Shown: positions 17,623 through 26,456, counted from the first letter of the stretch. The stretch is DNA of 64,000 nt from Maribacter polysiphoniae (GCF_003148665.1 NZ_QGGQ01000004.1:186001-250000), one strand, 5' to 3'. The notes: generated by a model not told the origin, from the letters alone. Made by a program: numbers and translations.

Positions 17623-17739
17623 TATCTTTGCACTTTTAATAATTGCCGCCGGTATGGCACGTGTTGCGCTGAGTCTAATGGGTTATAAACGATAATCGCT
17701 CTATACAACACACATATTTGCGATTAAGTAATAAACATT
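17623..17739 (+). promoter_or_regulatory. -7 element and roughly 100-base leader of the DEAD-box helicase gene
   Basis: TATCTTTG (17623-17630) matches TAnnTTTG and would start transcription near 17637. That leaves an unusually long leader of about 100 bases before the ATG at 17740. The leader has a GC-rich block (TTGCCGCCGGTATGGCA, about 17641-17657) unlike the AT-rich surroundings. Long structured leaders are known on cold-shock helicase mRNAs; regulation here is inference. Confidence 0.45.
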
Positions 17740-19542
17740 ATGACAAAATTTGAAGCACTGGGACTGCAGAAGTCCCTATTGGACGCTGTTACCGATTTAG
17801 GATTTGAAACCCCTTCAGAAGTACAGGAAAAAGCAATCCCCATTTTATTGGAGCAAGAGACCGATTTGGTCGCCTTAGCCCAAACCGGAACAGGTAAAAC
17901 AGCCGCTTTTGGCTTTCCGCTCATCCAAAAAATACAAAGTGACAGCAGAACAACCCAAGGGTTGATCCTCTCCCCCACCAGGGAACTCTGTTTACAGATT
18001 ACCAACGAATTGAAATTATACGCTAAGTATGAGAAAAACATCAATGTCGTTGCCATCTACGGTGGTGCAAGTATTACCGATCAGGCCAAACAAGTAAAAA
18101 GAGGTGCCCAGATTGTGGTTGCCACACCAGGCCGAATGAAAGATATGATAGGCCGTCGACTCGTTGACATCTCTAAAATTGATTATTGTATTCTAGATGA
18201 AGCCGATGAAATGTTGAACATGGGCTTTTTCGAGGATATCAAGGATATTCTATCAAACACCCCCAAGGAGAAATCCACATGGTTGTTTTCAGCCACCATG
18301 CCAAAAGAAGTTTCGGTTATTGCCAAAAAATTCATGCATAACCCAAAAGAAATCACCGTAGGTGATAAGAATTCGGGTGCAACAACCGTACAGCATGAAT
18401 ATTATGTTGTTGGAGGACGAGATCGTTATCCTGCCTTAAAAAGATTGGCTGACACCAATCCTGATATCTTCTCCGTGATTTTTTGCCGAACAAAACGGGA
18501 TACCCAAAAAGTTGCCGAAAAGCTTATTGAGGATGGCTATAATGCAGGGGCACTACATGGTGACCTTAGTCAGAACCAAAGGGATTTGGTTATGAACTCC
18601 TTTCGAAAAAAGCAAATACAAATGTTGGTCGCTACCGATGTGGCTGCCAGGGGTATCGATGTGGATGACATAACCCACGTGATCAACTACCAATTGCCCG
18701 ATGAAATAGAAACCTATACACACCGAAGTGGTCGAACAGGCCGTGCTGGTAAATCAGGTATTTCCATGGTCATCGTGACCCGAAGTGAGTTGCGAAAGAT
18801 AAAATCCATAGAAAATAAAATAAAGCAGAAATTCCTTCAGAAAACCATCCCTACGGGAATAGAAATCTGTGAGATACAGCTTTATCACCTAGCCAATAAA
18901 ATAAAGGAAACGGAAATCAACGAAGAGGTAGAAAGTTATTTACCTGCTATCAATGATGTATTCAAGGACCTTGACCGTGAAGAACTTATAAAGAAAATCA
19001 TCTCTGTAGAATTTACCCGTTTCTTCAATTACTACAATAAGACCCGGGACCTGAACAGCGCCGATGCAGGTAGTAGCGGTGAAAGACATAGGGAACGTGG
19101 TGGTGATGTTCCAACAAGTGGTTCGGTTCGTTACTTTATCAACGTTGGTGAAAAAGACGGATACGACTGGATGTCGTTGAAGGACTTCATCCGTGACACG
19201 GTAGGTCTTGATAAAGACGATGTTTTCAAGGTCGACGTAAAAGAGAGCTTTTCATTTTTCAACACGGATGCCGAAGCCACTGAAAAAATATTGGCAACCT
19301 TTACCGAATTTAAGGTTGATGGAAGATTCGTAAATGTTGAAGTATCCAAAAATCCCGGTGGCGGCGGAGGCCGAGGCGGAAGGGACAGAAAAAGAAGCGG
19401 AGGCGGCAAAGATCGTAGCCGATCATCTAGCAGAAGCAGGGACCGGAATAGTTCCGGAAAAGGAAGGGATAGAAAATCTTCTGAAGGCGGCGCTACATAT
19501 TCGGGCAAAAGAAGGAGTAAACGTAAAAGTGATTTCTTTTAG
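17740..19542 (+). CDS. deaD: DEAD-box ATP-dependent RNA helicase (DeaD/CsdA type)
   Basis: The 600-residue helicase has all core motifs: Q motif region (FETPSEVQEKAIP), Walker A AQTGTGKTAA (near residue 50), PTRELCLQ, TPGRMKD, LDEADEM (near 153), SATMP, HGDLSQNQRD, ATDVAARGID and HRSGRTGRAG. A DbpA/CsdA-type RNA-binding domain follows at about 460-535 (VRYFINVGEKDGYDW). The last 60 residues are rich in Gly, Arg, Ser and Lys, with RS and RGG-like repeats, and are probably a disordered RNA-binding tail. It likely remodels structured RNA in ribosome assembly or mRNA decay. It is a single gene with a long leader. Confidence 0.95.
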   Translation: MTKFEALGLQKSLLDAVTDLGFETPSEVQEKAIPILLEQETDLVALAQTGTGKTAAFGFPLIQKIQSDSRTTQGLILSPTRELCLQITNELKLYAKYEKNINVVAIYGGASITDQAKQVKRGAQIVVATPGRMKDMIGRRLVDISKIDYCILDEADEMLNMGFFEDIKDILSNTPKEKSTWLFSATMPKEVSVIAKKFMHNPKEITVGDKNSGATTVQHEYYVVGGRDRYPALKRLADTNPDIFSVIFCRTKRDTQKVAEKLIEDGYNAGALHGDLSQNQRDLVMNSFRKKQIQMLVATDVAARGIDVDDITHVINYQLPDEIETYTHRSGRTGRAGKSGISMVIVTRSELRKIKSIENKIKQKFLQKTIPTGIEICEIQLYHLANKIKETEINEEVESYLPAINDVFKDLDREELIKKIISVEFTRFFNYYNKTRDLNSADAGSSGERHRERGGDVPTSGSVRYFINVGEKDGYDWMSLKDFIRDTVGLDKDDVFKVDVKESFSFFNTDAEATEKILATFTEFKVDGRFVNVEVSKNPGGGGGRGGRDRKRSGGGKDRSRSSSRSRDRNSSGKGRDRKSSEGGATYSGKRRSKRKSDFF

Positions 19543-19617
19543 TTAATTGTATATTAAAAATACGGTTCTTAGTCTTTTTTGTTTTGATTAGTACCCAATT
19601 ATTCGGATTTTAGACCA

Positions 19618-20391
19618 ATGATAAAATATATTACCATTGCCTTTCTATTCATAGGTATTATGGGGTTTTCCCAAGAAACCGAATCAGAGGCACAGACATT
19701 CAGTGCAATCATTGTGAATGCACAGACAGACAAGCCTTTAGAAAGTGTCCATGTCGTTAATCTAAATAAGGTATTGGGTACAATTACCAATCAGCGAGGT
19801 GAGTTTTCAATAACCGCCTCCGTAAACGATACCTTGTATTTTTCCTATCTCGGTTTTAAATCGCAGAAAATAAGGGTGACCAATGACATGTTCAAGTTCG
19901 AGGATACCAAAATATCGCTTACCGAATTGGCATATGCCTTGGAGGAGGTCATTGTACGCCCATACCAACTTACCGGCTATCTGGAAATAGACGTCAAAAA
20001 CGTGCCCATCAATAATGCTTACCAGTATAGTATTTCAGGACTGAACGTGGGTTATGAAGGAGGAAACAAGAACCCTAGTGCCGTAACCAAGGTGCTTGGT
20101 GCGATCTTGAATCCTGCCGATTTATTGCGGAACCTCTTCGGGAAAAAACCCAATCAAATGCGAAAGCTAAGACAGGTAAAGGAAGATGATGCCATACGCG
20201 ATCTTCTTGCCTCGAAATTTGACAGGGAAACCCTTACCGAATTGCTTCAGATTGAAAAAGTGGATATCGAGGATATTCTTAACAATTGCAGTTATTCCAA
20301 ATCTTTTATCACCACGGCAAACGATTTGCAGATCCTAGATGCCATCAGTAGTTGTTATGAAGAGTTCAAAGTGCTAAATAGGAAGAAATAA
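19618..20391 (+). CDS. Secreted protein with carboxypeptidase-regulatory-like domain
   Basis: The 257-residue protein has a signal peptide (about 1-19, ending GFSQ). A CarboxypepD-regulatory-like beta-sandwich follows at about 27-115, with NAQTDKPLESVHVVN, NQRGEFSI and LYFSYLGFKSQ, ending in LEEVIV as in the front part of TonB receptors. There is no plug or barrel after it; the remaining 140 residues are charged, mostly helical and unrecognised. It could be a periplasmic partner of an outer-membrane system. The function is unknown, and no operon link is evident to the amylase-like gene 49 bases downstream, though they share a strand. Confidence 0.75.
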   Translation: MIKYITIAFLFIGIMGFSQETESEAQTFSAIIVNAQTDKPLESVHVVNLNKVLGTITNQRGEFSITASVNDTLYFSYLGFKSQKIRVTNDMFKFEDTKISLTELAYALEEVIVRPYQLTGYLEIDVKNVPINNAYQYSISGLNVGYEGGNKNPSAVTKVLGAILNPADLLRNLFGKKPNQMRKLRQVKEDDAIRDLLASKFDRETLTELLQIEKVDIEDILNNCSYSKSFITTANDLQILDAISSCYEEFKVLNRKK

Positions 20392-20440
20392 ATTTTCTTA
20401 TTCCCCCTGCATTTTATAGCTTTAACCAAAATAGACAACT

Positions 20441-22135
20441 ATGCATCGATCATTGGTATTGCTTTTGGTTTTGGCCTTTTTCTACTGCTGTAAACCAGAG
20501 AAAAAAGAAACGATAAAACAACCCGAAATCGTTGCAAATCAAAGTAATCCGGTTGCAACGGAAACGGTTCCTTTCGTTTGGGAAGGTGCCAATATATACT
20601 TTTTGCTTACAGACCGTTTTAACAACGGCAACACTACAAACGATGTAAATTTCGAAAGAACGAATGAAACCGGTGAACTTAGAGGGTTCATGGGAGGTGA
20701 TTTGGAAGGTATTACCCAAAAGATAGAAGAAGGTTATTTTTCCGATTTGGGCATTAATGCCATTTGGTTCACCCCCGTTGTTGAGCAAATTCACGGTGAC
20801 ACTGACGAATCCACTGGGAACACTTATGGTTACCACGGTTACTGGGCAAAGGATTGGACCGCATTAGACCCCAATTTCGGCACAAAAAAGGATTTGGAAA
20901 AATTGGTGAAAACCGCCCATAAAAATGGTATCCGAGTTTTGATGGATGTCGTTTTGAACCATACGGGACCGGTTACCGACAAAGATCCTGTATGGCCAGA
21001 AGAATGGGTCAGGACCAAACCTACCTGTGAATTCACGACTTATGAGAATACCACGGCATGTACACTGGTAGACAATCTTCCCGACATTTATACAGAATCC
21101 GATGAGAATGTTGAGTTACCTGATGCCCTTTTGGCCAAATGGAAAACCGAGGGACGTATCAGTACAGAACTCGATGAGTTGCAACTTTTCTTTGATCGTA
21201 CCGGTTACCCTAGGGCTCCCCGTTTCTATATCATAAAATGGTTGACGGATTACGTCAATGACCTGGGTATCGATGGATTTAGGGTGGATACCGTTAAACA
21301 TGTTAATGAGAATGCATGGTCCGAACTTTATAAAGAAGCCTCGGCAGCCTTTGAATCCTGGAAAAAGAAACATCCGAACAACGTATTGGATGACAATTCC
21401 TTTTACATGGTCGGTGAGGTATATAATTATAATATCTCCAACGGAAGATTGTTCGATCTTGGTGATAAAAAGGTTGATTATTTCAATCATGGATTCAAAA
21501 GTTTGATCAATTTTGAATTGAAACAAGACGCAGATATGGATTACGAATCCATATTCAAAAAATACAACAAGCTTTTACATACAGACCTTAAAGGCAAAAG
21601 TGTCCTCAACTATCTAACGTCCCATGATGACGGCAATCCCTATGACAAGGATCGCAAGAAACCCATTAGGGCCGCGAATGTACTATTATTAACACCAGGG
21701 GCCTCCCAAGTATATTACGGGGACGAATCCTCTAGGGATCTAACGATAGAAGGGGCTGTTGGTGACGCTACCTTACGGTCCTTTATGAACTGGAAAGACC
21801 AAGACAGTTTGCCTGGGACCAAGAATATTTTGGCCCATTGGCAAAAATTAGGCAAATTCAGGAAGAACCACCCGGCAATCGGTGCTGGCAAACACAAAAG
21901 ACTTTCCAAAAAGCCTTATGTCTTTAGCAGAACCTATATCAACGATGATTTTAAGGATAAGGTTGTTGTGGGCTTGGACCTTCCAATAGGCAAGAAATCA
22001 CTATCGGTCAAGGGATTCTTCGGTGATGGCACAAAACTACATGACACCTATTCAGATACCTATATGGAAGTTAAGGATGGTAAGGCCATCTTTGAGAGCG
22101 GGTTTGATATTGCTTTATTGGAATTGGCCCAGTAA
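20441..22135 (+). CDS. GH13 alpha-amylase family lipoprotein
   Basis: The 564-residue glycoside hydrolase carries a lipoprotein signal (LVLAFFYC, Cys at about 16-17), so it is membrane-anchored in the periplasm or on the surface. The catalytic barrel motifs are complete: DVVLNHTG (region I), GIDGFRVDTVKHV with the nucleophile Asp (region II), MVGEVYNY with the acid/base Glu (region III) and LTSHDDGNPYD with the third acidic residue (region IV). It should cleave alpha-1,4-glucans or maltodextrins. A loop between regions I and II contains two or three Cys. No SusC/SusD or MalE-like transporter is adjacent, so it is not part of a visible polysaccharide-utilisation locus. Confidence 0.92.
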   Translation: MHRSLVLLLVLAFFYCCKPEKKETIKQPEIVANQSNPVATETVPFVWEGANIYFLLTDRFNNGNTTNDVNFERTNETGELRGFMGGDLEGITQKIEEGYFSDLGINAIWFTPVVEQIHGDTDESTGNTYGYHGYWAKDWTALDPNFGTKKDLEKLVKTAHKNGIRVLMDVVLNHTGPVTDKDPVWPEEWVRTKPTCEFTTYENTTACTLVDNLPDIYTESDENVELPDALLAKWKTEGRISTELDELQLFFDRTGYPRAPRFYIIKWLTDYVNDLGIDGFRVDTVKHVNENAWSELYKEASAAFESWKKKHPNNVLDDNSFYMVGEVYNYNISNGRLFDLGDKKVDYFNHGFKSLINFELKQDADMDYESIFKKYNKLLHTDLKGKSVLNYLTSHDDGNPYDKDRKKPIRAANVLLLTPGASQVYYGDESSRDLTIEGAVGDATLRSFMNWKDQDSLPGTKNILAHWQKLGKFRKNHPAIGAGKHKRLSKKPYVFSRTYINDDFKDKVVVGLDLPIGKKSLSVKGFFGDGTKLHDTYSDTYMEVKDGKAIFESGFDIALLELAQ

Positions 22136-22167
22136 TTAGAAATAATAAATCCACATTTTAATGAAAA

Positions 22168-22980
22168 ATGAAATTAAGTAGAAGAGGCTTTGTGATAAAG
22201 TTTTTCTTAGGTGTTTTGGGATTGTTCTTCTTGGATGCATTTTGGTTAGAACAATATTTTATTGAATGGAATATATTTGATATTTCCAATGGTAACCAAA
22301 ATAAAATAAAGGCTATTCAGTTGAGTGATCTTCACCTCAAGGAAATAAAAAAAGTCCATAAACCAGTTGCCAAACGTATCAATAAAGAACTTCCTGATGT
22401 ACTGCTGATTACCGGGGACTCCATTACAAGGAATTCGAGAATACCTTTGTTAAGTGAATTCCTTTCCCTACTTGATTATAAAATTAAAAAAATAGCCATA
22501 TTGGGTAACAAGGAATATTCGGGCCGTGTCAACCTAAAAGACTTAAGAGAAACGTTAGAATCCCATAATGGCATCCTATTAATCAATGAATCTTATGTTT
22601 TTGATATTAAATCAAGAAAAATAAACATATTGGGCGTTGATGATTTTGTATTTGGGAAACCTGATTTTGCCAGAGCCTCCCAAGATATCGACTACAAATT
22701 GCCCACAGTTGTCCTAAACCACTGTCCTGCATATCGAAAGACAATTGATGAAATAAGTTCTTCCTTAGATATAAAACCAACGATTCTATCGGGACATACC
22801 CATGGTGGCCAAATAACCTTTTTTGGCAGACCTTTAATGACACCTTATGGAAGTGGCGAATATGTAAAAGGTTGGTACCCCGGTGAAACCTCCCAAATGT
22901 ATGTTTCAAAAGGGGTAGGCACTACAATTCTCCCCATTCGGTTTGGAGCCCGTGCCGAAGCTTCAATCCTCTATTTTTAG
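22168..22980 (+). CDS. Tat-exported metallophosphoesterase (YkuE/YaeI-like)
   Basis: The 270-residue protein begins with a twin-arginine motif (SRRGFVIK, residues 4-11) followed by a hydrophobic helix, suggesting Tat export with a retained anchor. The calcineurin-like metal site is mostly present: QLSDLHL (D-x-H), ITGDSI (GD), LNHCP and GHTHGGQ. The third motif, normally GNHD/E, reads GNKEY, so the catalytic His is replaced by Lys. Related YkuE enzymes act on phospholipids or lipid A precursors, but substrate here is unknown. It starts 33 bases after the GH13 gene and ends 2 bases from the convergent VOC gene. Confidence 0.87.
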   Translation: MKLSRRGFVIKFFLGVLGLFFLDAFWLEQYFIEWNIFDISNGNQNKIKAIQLSDLHLKEIKKVHKPVAKRINKELPDVLLITGDSITRNSRIPLLSEFLSLLDYKIKKIAILGNKEYSGRVNLKDLRETLESHNGILLINESYVFDIKSRKINILGVDDFVFGKPDFARASQDIDYKLPTVVLNHCPAYRKTIDEISSSLDIKPTILSGHTHGGQITFFGRPLMTPYGSGEYVKGWYPGETSQMYVSKGVGTTILPIRFGARAEASILYF

Positions 22981-22982
22981 GA

Positions 22983-23360
22983 TTATTTTTGAGAATGCAA
23001 AGCGATTCTATTACCCTCAGTGTCCTTTATCAAGGCCATAAAGCCATACCCGCCCCCTATTTCCGTCTTTTGCTTAAGTATGGTGCCAGAAGCCCCTTCT
23101 ACCCGGCTAAGCTCTTTGGTGAGATCCTCACAAGTAAAATACAATAGAGGACCTTCGGTAGTGCTCGGGATATACATACTATGTTGAACCAAAGATCCAG
23201 AAGCACCTTTTTTTTCGGGTGCATTGGGAAACCATCCCATTATCAGCCCATCTAAATCATGAACACTTATGGTAATGTCAAAAACCGTTTCATAAAAAGC
23301 CTTCGCGCGATCCATATCAGTCACAGGTATCTCGAACCAACCTATCATATTATATTCCAT
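22983..23360 (-). CDS. VOC (glyoxalase/bleomycin-resistance) family protein
   Basis: The 125-residue single-domain VOC protein contains GWFEIPVTDMDRAKAFYETVF at the N-terminus and GGYGFMALIKDTEGNRIALHS at the C-terminus, the two paired beta-alpha-beta modules expected of the fold. Metal ligands are uncertain: the final Glu and His of typical glyoxalases are not clearly placed. The frame opens with TTG at 23369, but I chose the ATG at 23360, 5 bases after the SRPBCC gene stop. Pairing with an SRPBCC gene is common for small ligand-binding proteins of unknown role. Confidence 0.88.
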   Translation of the reverse strand: MEYNMIGWFEIPVTDMDRAKAFYETVFDITISVHDLDGLIMGWFPNAPEKKGASGSLVQHSMYIPSTTEGPLLYFTCEDLTKELSRVEGASGTILKQKTEIGGGYGFMALIKDTEGNRIALHSQK

Positions 23361-23365
23361 AGGTA

Positions 23366-23893
23366 TCAATTTTCCAGATTTTCCTTTAGGGATTGAAGTC
23401 CCTCTTCAAAATCCTTTCCCACCATTTTATCCATGCTCATAAACAACATCATGATGCTCATGGGAAACTTATTCCTACCTGAAAATCCCCAAGTAACTTT
23501 TGTCGTATTGTCACTAAGGCCTTCCACTTGTAAATAACAATCGGAGGTTGACTTGAACGGCTTAAAAAACCGCAGTTCCCCTTCAACGCGTTCCCCCTCA
23601 ATGATCTTTGTGATTTCCTGCTCACCTTCACCCACATCTTTATTGCCATTCCAATAACTAATGGCACCAACTTCACCATCGGTTCCCGTAAATTTATGAT
23701 CCATATTCGGGTCTTTCTTTTCCCATGGAGACCATTCCTGTTGTTTTTTAAGGTATTTCAGATATTCGAACACCTCCGCTTTGGGTCTGGCAACCTCAAT
23801 GCTCCTAAAAACATTGTACTTTTTTGGTGCAATCATGGCTAGTATCACAACTAGGACCACGATTCCTATCAGGACATAAAATAGTATATACAT
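23366..23893 (-). CDS. SRPBCC (START/Bet v1-like) family protein with N-terminal membrane anchor
   Basis: The 175-residue protein has one N-terminal transmembrane helix (about 3-23) followed by a polyketide-cyclase-like SRPBCC domain: VFRSIEVARPKAEVFEYLKYL, EWSPWEKKDPNM and VTWGFSGRNKFP. This fold forms a hydrophobic ligand cavity; the ligand is not known. It is the first of a two-gene unit with the VOC protein. Confidence 0.87.
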   Translation of the reverse strand: MYILFYVLIGIVVLVVILAMIAPKKYNVFRSIEVARPKAEVFEYLKYLKKQQEWSPWEKKDPNMDHKFTGTDGEVGAISYWNGNKDVGEGEQEITKIIEGERVEGELRFFKPFKSTSDCYLQVEGLSDNTTKVTWGFSGRNKFPMSIMMLFMSMDKMVGKDFEEGLQSLKENLEN

Positions 23894-23941
23894 TTGTCTA
23901 TCAATTGATTACTTACCATTAAATATAGTGAATATTTACAT

Positions 23942-24592
23942 TCACTCGTAATATCGTGATAATATATCATCGATACTTCTGATGGATTTTTTGGTCCAAT
24001 CCAATCGTTTATCAAGTTTCTCAGCATCACTTAAATGCCACGGCAACTGTTGTTTTTTCATTTTTGTGGTAAGATGTTGCAAAATAATCGCTGCAGATAC
24101 GGATATATTCAGGCTCTCTGTAAACCCGACCATCGGTATTTTTAAAAATCCATCAGCCTCCCTAAGTACTTCTGCACTAAGCCCTTCTTTTTCCGTACCA
24201 AAAAACAATGCTGTTTTATCCTCGATTTCAAATTCCTCAAGATAACAGGAATCATTATGCGGTGTCGTTGCAATAATCCGATAACCTTGCTTGCGTAAAT
24301 CGGAAATACAGGATTGTGTGTCCCCATGCCGATATACATCGACCCATTTCTGGGCCCCCATGGCTATGTTCTTATCCAAGCGCTTCCCAAAACGACTTTC
24401 AATGACATGGGCTGTCTGCAATCCGAAAACTTCACAGCTACGGATTACGGCACTCGTATTGTGGAATTGATAAACATCCTCAATGGCAACCGTAATGAAT
24501 TTAGTACGTTCCTCGAGCACCTTTATAAAACGTTCCTTTCTTTCTTCCGAAATAAATTCTTCGAGATAGTCTAAAAGTTGTTGATTTAACAT
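23942..24592 (-). CDS. trmH: TrmH/SpoU family RNA 2'-O-methyltransferase
   Basis: The 216-residue SPOUT methylase has the three family motifs: motif 1 with NTSAVIRSCEVFGL (about 44-58), motif 2 ALFFGTEKEGLS (about 127-138) and motif 3 IPMVGFTESLNISVSAAI (about 152-170). The architecture resembles tRNA (Gm18) methyltransferase TrmH, including an N-terminal ISEERKERFIKVLEERT helix, so tRNA Gm18 is the most probable target. Other SpoU members modify 23S rRNA, so the target is inference. It is divergent from the sirtuin gene with only 33 bases between starts. Confidence 0.9.
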   Translation of the reverse strand: MLNQQLLDYLEEFISEERKERFIKVLEERTKFITVAIEDVYQFHNTSAVIRSCEVFGLQTAHVIESRFGKRLDKNIAMGAQKWVDVYRHGDTQSCISDLRKQGYRIIATTPHNDSCYLEEFEIEDKTALFFGTEKEGLSAEVLREADGFLKIPMVGFTESLNISVSAAIILQHLTTKMKKQQLPWHLSDAEKLDKRLDWTKKSIRSIDDILSRYYE

Positions 24593-24625
24593 AAATCGAA
24601 TATAAGAAAAGTCTAATTTTATACC

Positions 24626-25318
24626 ATGAAAAAAAATGTGGTAATCCTAACAGGTGCTGGAATGAGTGCTGAAAGTGGACTTAAGACTTTCCGTGATGCA
24701 GATGGATTATGGGAAGGTCATGATGTAATGGAGGTAGCTTCCCCCCAAGGGTTTTCGAAAAACCCCCAATTGGTATTGGATTTTTACAACCAACGTAGAC
24801 GGCAATTGTTGCAGGTCTCCCCCAATAAAGCACACAAAGCACTGGTAACCCTAGAGGAAAAATACAATGTGAACATCATTACCCAAAATGTAGACGACCT
24901 TCACGAAAGGGCCGGTAGTACGAATGTGGTACACCTTCATGGGGAGCTTTTGAAAGTTCGGAGTACAGGTGGTGGAGATCCCATTCCCTGGCGTAAAGAC
25001 CTTGTCCTTGGTGACCGCTGTGAAAGGGGATATCAATTACGCCCCCATATCGTTTGGTTCGGTGAAGACGTGCCGCTCATGGGCAAAGCCATGGAATTGA
25101 CCTCTAACGCTGATTTCCTGATCATTATCGGTACATCGATGAAGGTCTATCCAGCGGCTAGTTTAATTGACTTTGTTCCCTCGGGAACCCCCATATATTT
25201 CATCGATCCAAAACCATCGATTGAAAACCGCTCCACACAGAACCTAAAGGTAATTCCTGAAAATGCAACCAAAGGGGTTCCTATTGCGGTTGCTGATTTA
25301 ATTGATAAAGCACCCTAG
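24626..25318 (+). CDS. cobB: NAD-dependent protein deacylase (sirtuin, CobB-like)
   Basis: The 230-residue sirtuin has the NAD-binding GAGMSAESGLKTFRD (about 10-24), TQNVDDLHERAG, the catalytic His in VHLHGEL, and late motifs IIGTSMKVYPA and FIDP. The Y-x-x-R pair in FYNQRRRQL marks the SIRT5/CobB class that prefers acidic acyl groups such as succinyl-lysine. The four zinc Cys normally flanking the small domain are absent; only one Cys (GDRCERG) is seen there. It removes acyl groups from lysines using NAD. The last 38 bases overlap the 3' end of the convergent haem-binding gene. Confidence 0.93.
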   Translation: MKKNVVILTGAGMSAESGLKTFRDADGLWEGHDVMEVASPQGFSKNPQLVLDFYNQRRRQLLQVSPNKAHKALVTLEEKYNVNIITQNVDDLHERAGSTNVVHLHGELLKVRSTGGGDPIPWRKDLVLGDRCERGYQLRPHIVWFGEDVPLMGKAMELTSNADFLIIIGTSMKVYPAASLIDFVPSGTPIYFIDPKPSIENRSTQNLKVIPENATKGVPIAVADLIDKAP

Positions 25319-25754
25319 AACGCTTGGCCCATTCGATTACCGCATTCCTTTGCTCGGCAGTCAATTGAGCCTCGGAATGGATCCAAGTATATGACTTTAG
25401 GGGCATTTCCCCATTTTCGAGAACCTCGACGACCTCCTCGAGCTTATGACTTTTTCTTGTGTCTGAATAAGTATCCCAAGTCGAGAAATTCAATTCGTCC
25501 TTACCTTCATCCACATGCTTGGAAAGAAAAAATGAAATGGGTGCGACCGTATTGTACCATGGGTAACGGGTGTTATCACTATGACAATCGTAACAGGTAT
25601 TCTGCAGCATCATTCGAACCTCGGGTAAGGGATTGGTTTCCTTCAAAAAATCCGCTGTATGATTGCCCTGCGACAAATTCCTTTGGGGACGGTAAAATTG
25701 CAAGGCAATTAATATCAATAGGAGCGCTACTCCTATTTTTTTCATTATTTTCAT
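25281..25754 (-). CDS. Haem-binding domain protein (CxxCH), membrane-anchored
   Basis: The protein is about 157 residues long with an N-terminal hydrophobic anchor (about 4-20), then a haem-binding domain containing NTCYDCHSDNTRYPWYN, where CYDCH is a c-type haem attachment motif. W-Y and HVDEGK residues typical of this Bacteroidota haem_bd family follow. It probably faces the periplasm and carries a single haem; electron-transfer partner unknown. The start is ambiguous (ATG at 25766, 25754 or 25745); I chose the middle one. Its 3' end overlaps the sirtuin gene on the other strand by 38 bases. Confidence 0.85.
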   Translation of the reverse strand: MKIMKKIGVALLLILIALQFYRPQRNLSQGNHTADFLKETNPLPEVRMMLQNTCYDCHSDNTRYPWYNTVAPISFFLSKHVDEGKDELNFSTWDTYSDTRKSHKLEEVVEVLENGEMPLKSYTWIHSEAQLTAEQRNAVIEWAKRSRVLYQLNQQPQ

Positions 25755-25788
25755 TGGGGCGAACATTTATTCAAAAATACAAATAATT

Positions 25789-26358
25789 GTGACTCAAGAC
25801 GACTTGATAAAATCTTTGGACTATGTAAATGCAACAAGGGAAAAACGCATGCATATGTCCAATTATATCTTGCAAACCCCCGAATTAATTGAACCTTTGT
25901 TACAAATCGCTTTTAAAGGCAAAGCCCCCGTTTCCAATAAAGCGTGTTGGATATTGGAATTTGTCCTCAAGAAAAACCTAAACCTCATCGTGCCTTATAT
26001 TGACGTTTTCACCCAAAATCTACATACGCTAACCTTGGATTCCTCGGTGAGGCCCATGGCCAAAATATGCGAGATCATGATCCAGGCCTATTATTCAAAA
26101 AAGCAGAACAACATACAATCCGTATTAATCCCTAAGCACCTCGAACTTATGGCCAGTGCCTGTTTTGATTGGCTTATAGGCGAACACAAAGTCGCTGCAC
26201 AAGCCTATTCCATGACCTCGTTATTGCTTTTAGGCCGTACTTTTGATTGGATACACCCTGAATTGAAAATGGTTTTGGAGCTAAACTATGCCTCGGGGAG
26301 TTCTGCCTATAAAGCCAGGGCAAGAATGACCCTTGAAAGCCTCAACCCTCTGAAATAG
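25789..26358 (+). CDS. Hypothetical helical-repeat protein upstream of purB
   Basis: The 189-residue soluble protein appears to be mostly helical, with ARM/HEAT-like hydrophobic spacing: ILQTPELIEPLLQIAFKG, VSNKACWILEFVLKKNLN and VRPMAKICEIMIQAY. I do not recognise a named family. It begins with GTG at 25789, without a better ATG before residue 21. It lies 98 bases before purB on the same strand, with a separate -7 element between, so it may be transcribed alone or with purB. A scaffold or interaction role is only suggested by the repeat pattern. Confidence 0.75.
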   Translation: MTQDDLIKSLDYVNATREKRMHMSNYILQTPELIEPLLQIAFKGKAPVSNKACWILEFVLKKNLNLIVPYIDVFTQNLHTLTLDSSVRPMAKICEIMIQAYYSKKQNNIQSVLIPKHLELMASACFDWLIGEHKVAAQAYSMTSLLLLGRTFDWIHPELKMVLELNYASGSSAYKARARMTLESLNPLK

Positions 26359-26417
26359 TGTTGAAAAGAATATACAAACAATGTTTTCCAAACCTTTTAA
26401 ACTCCCTTATGAATAAG

Positions 26418-26425
26418 TATCTTTG
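26418..26425 (+). promoter_or_regulatory. -7 element for purB
   Basis: TATCTTTG matches TAnnTTTG 33 bases before the purB ATG. There is no clear -33 TTG. Confidence 0.45.
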
Positions 26426-26456
26426 CTGCTTTTAACCAAAACCAAGCACATCAGCC

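Noticed and set aside
19131-19508. 125-residue minus-strand frame rich in Leu, Pro and Ser
   Set aside because: It is the mirror of the Arg/Gly/Ser-rich helicase tail and arises from its codon bias.
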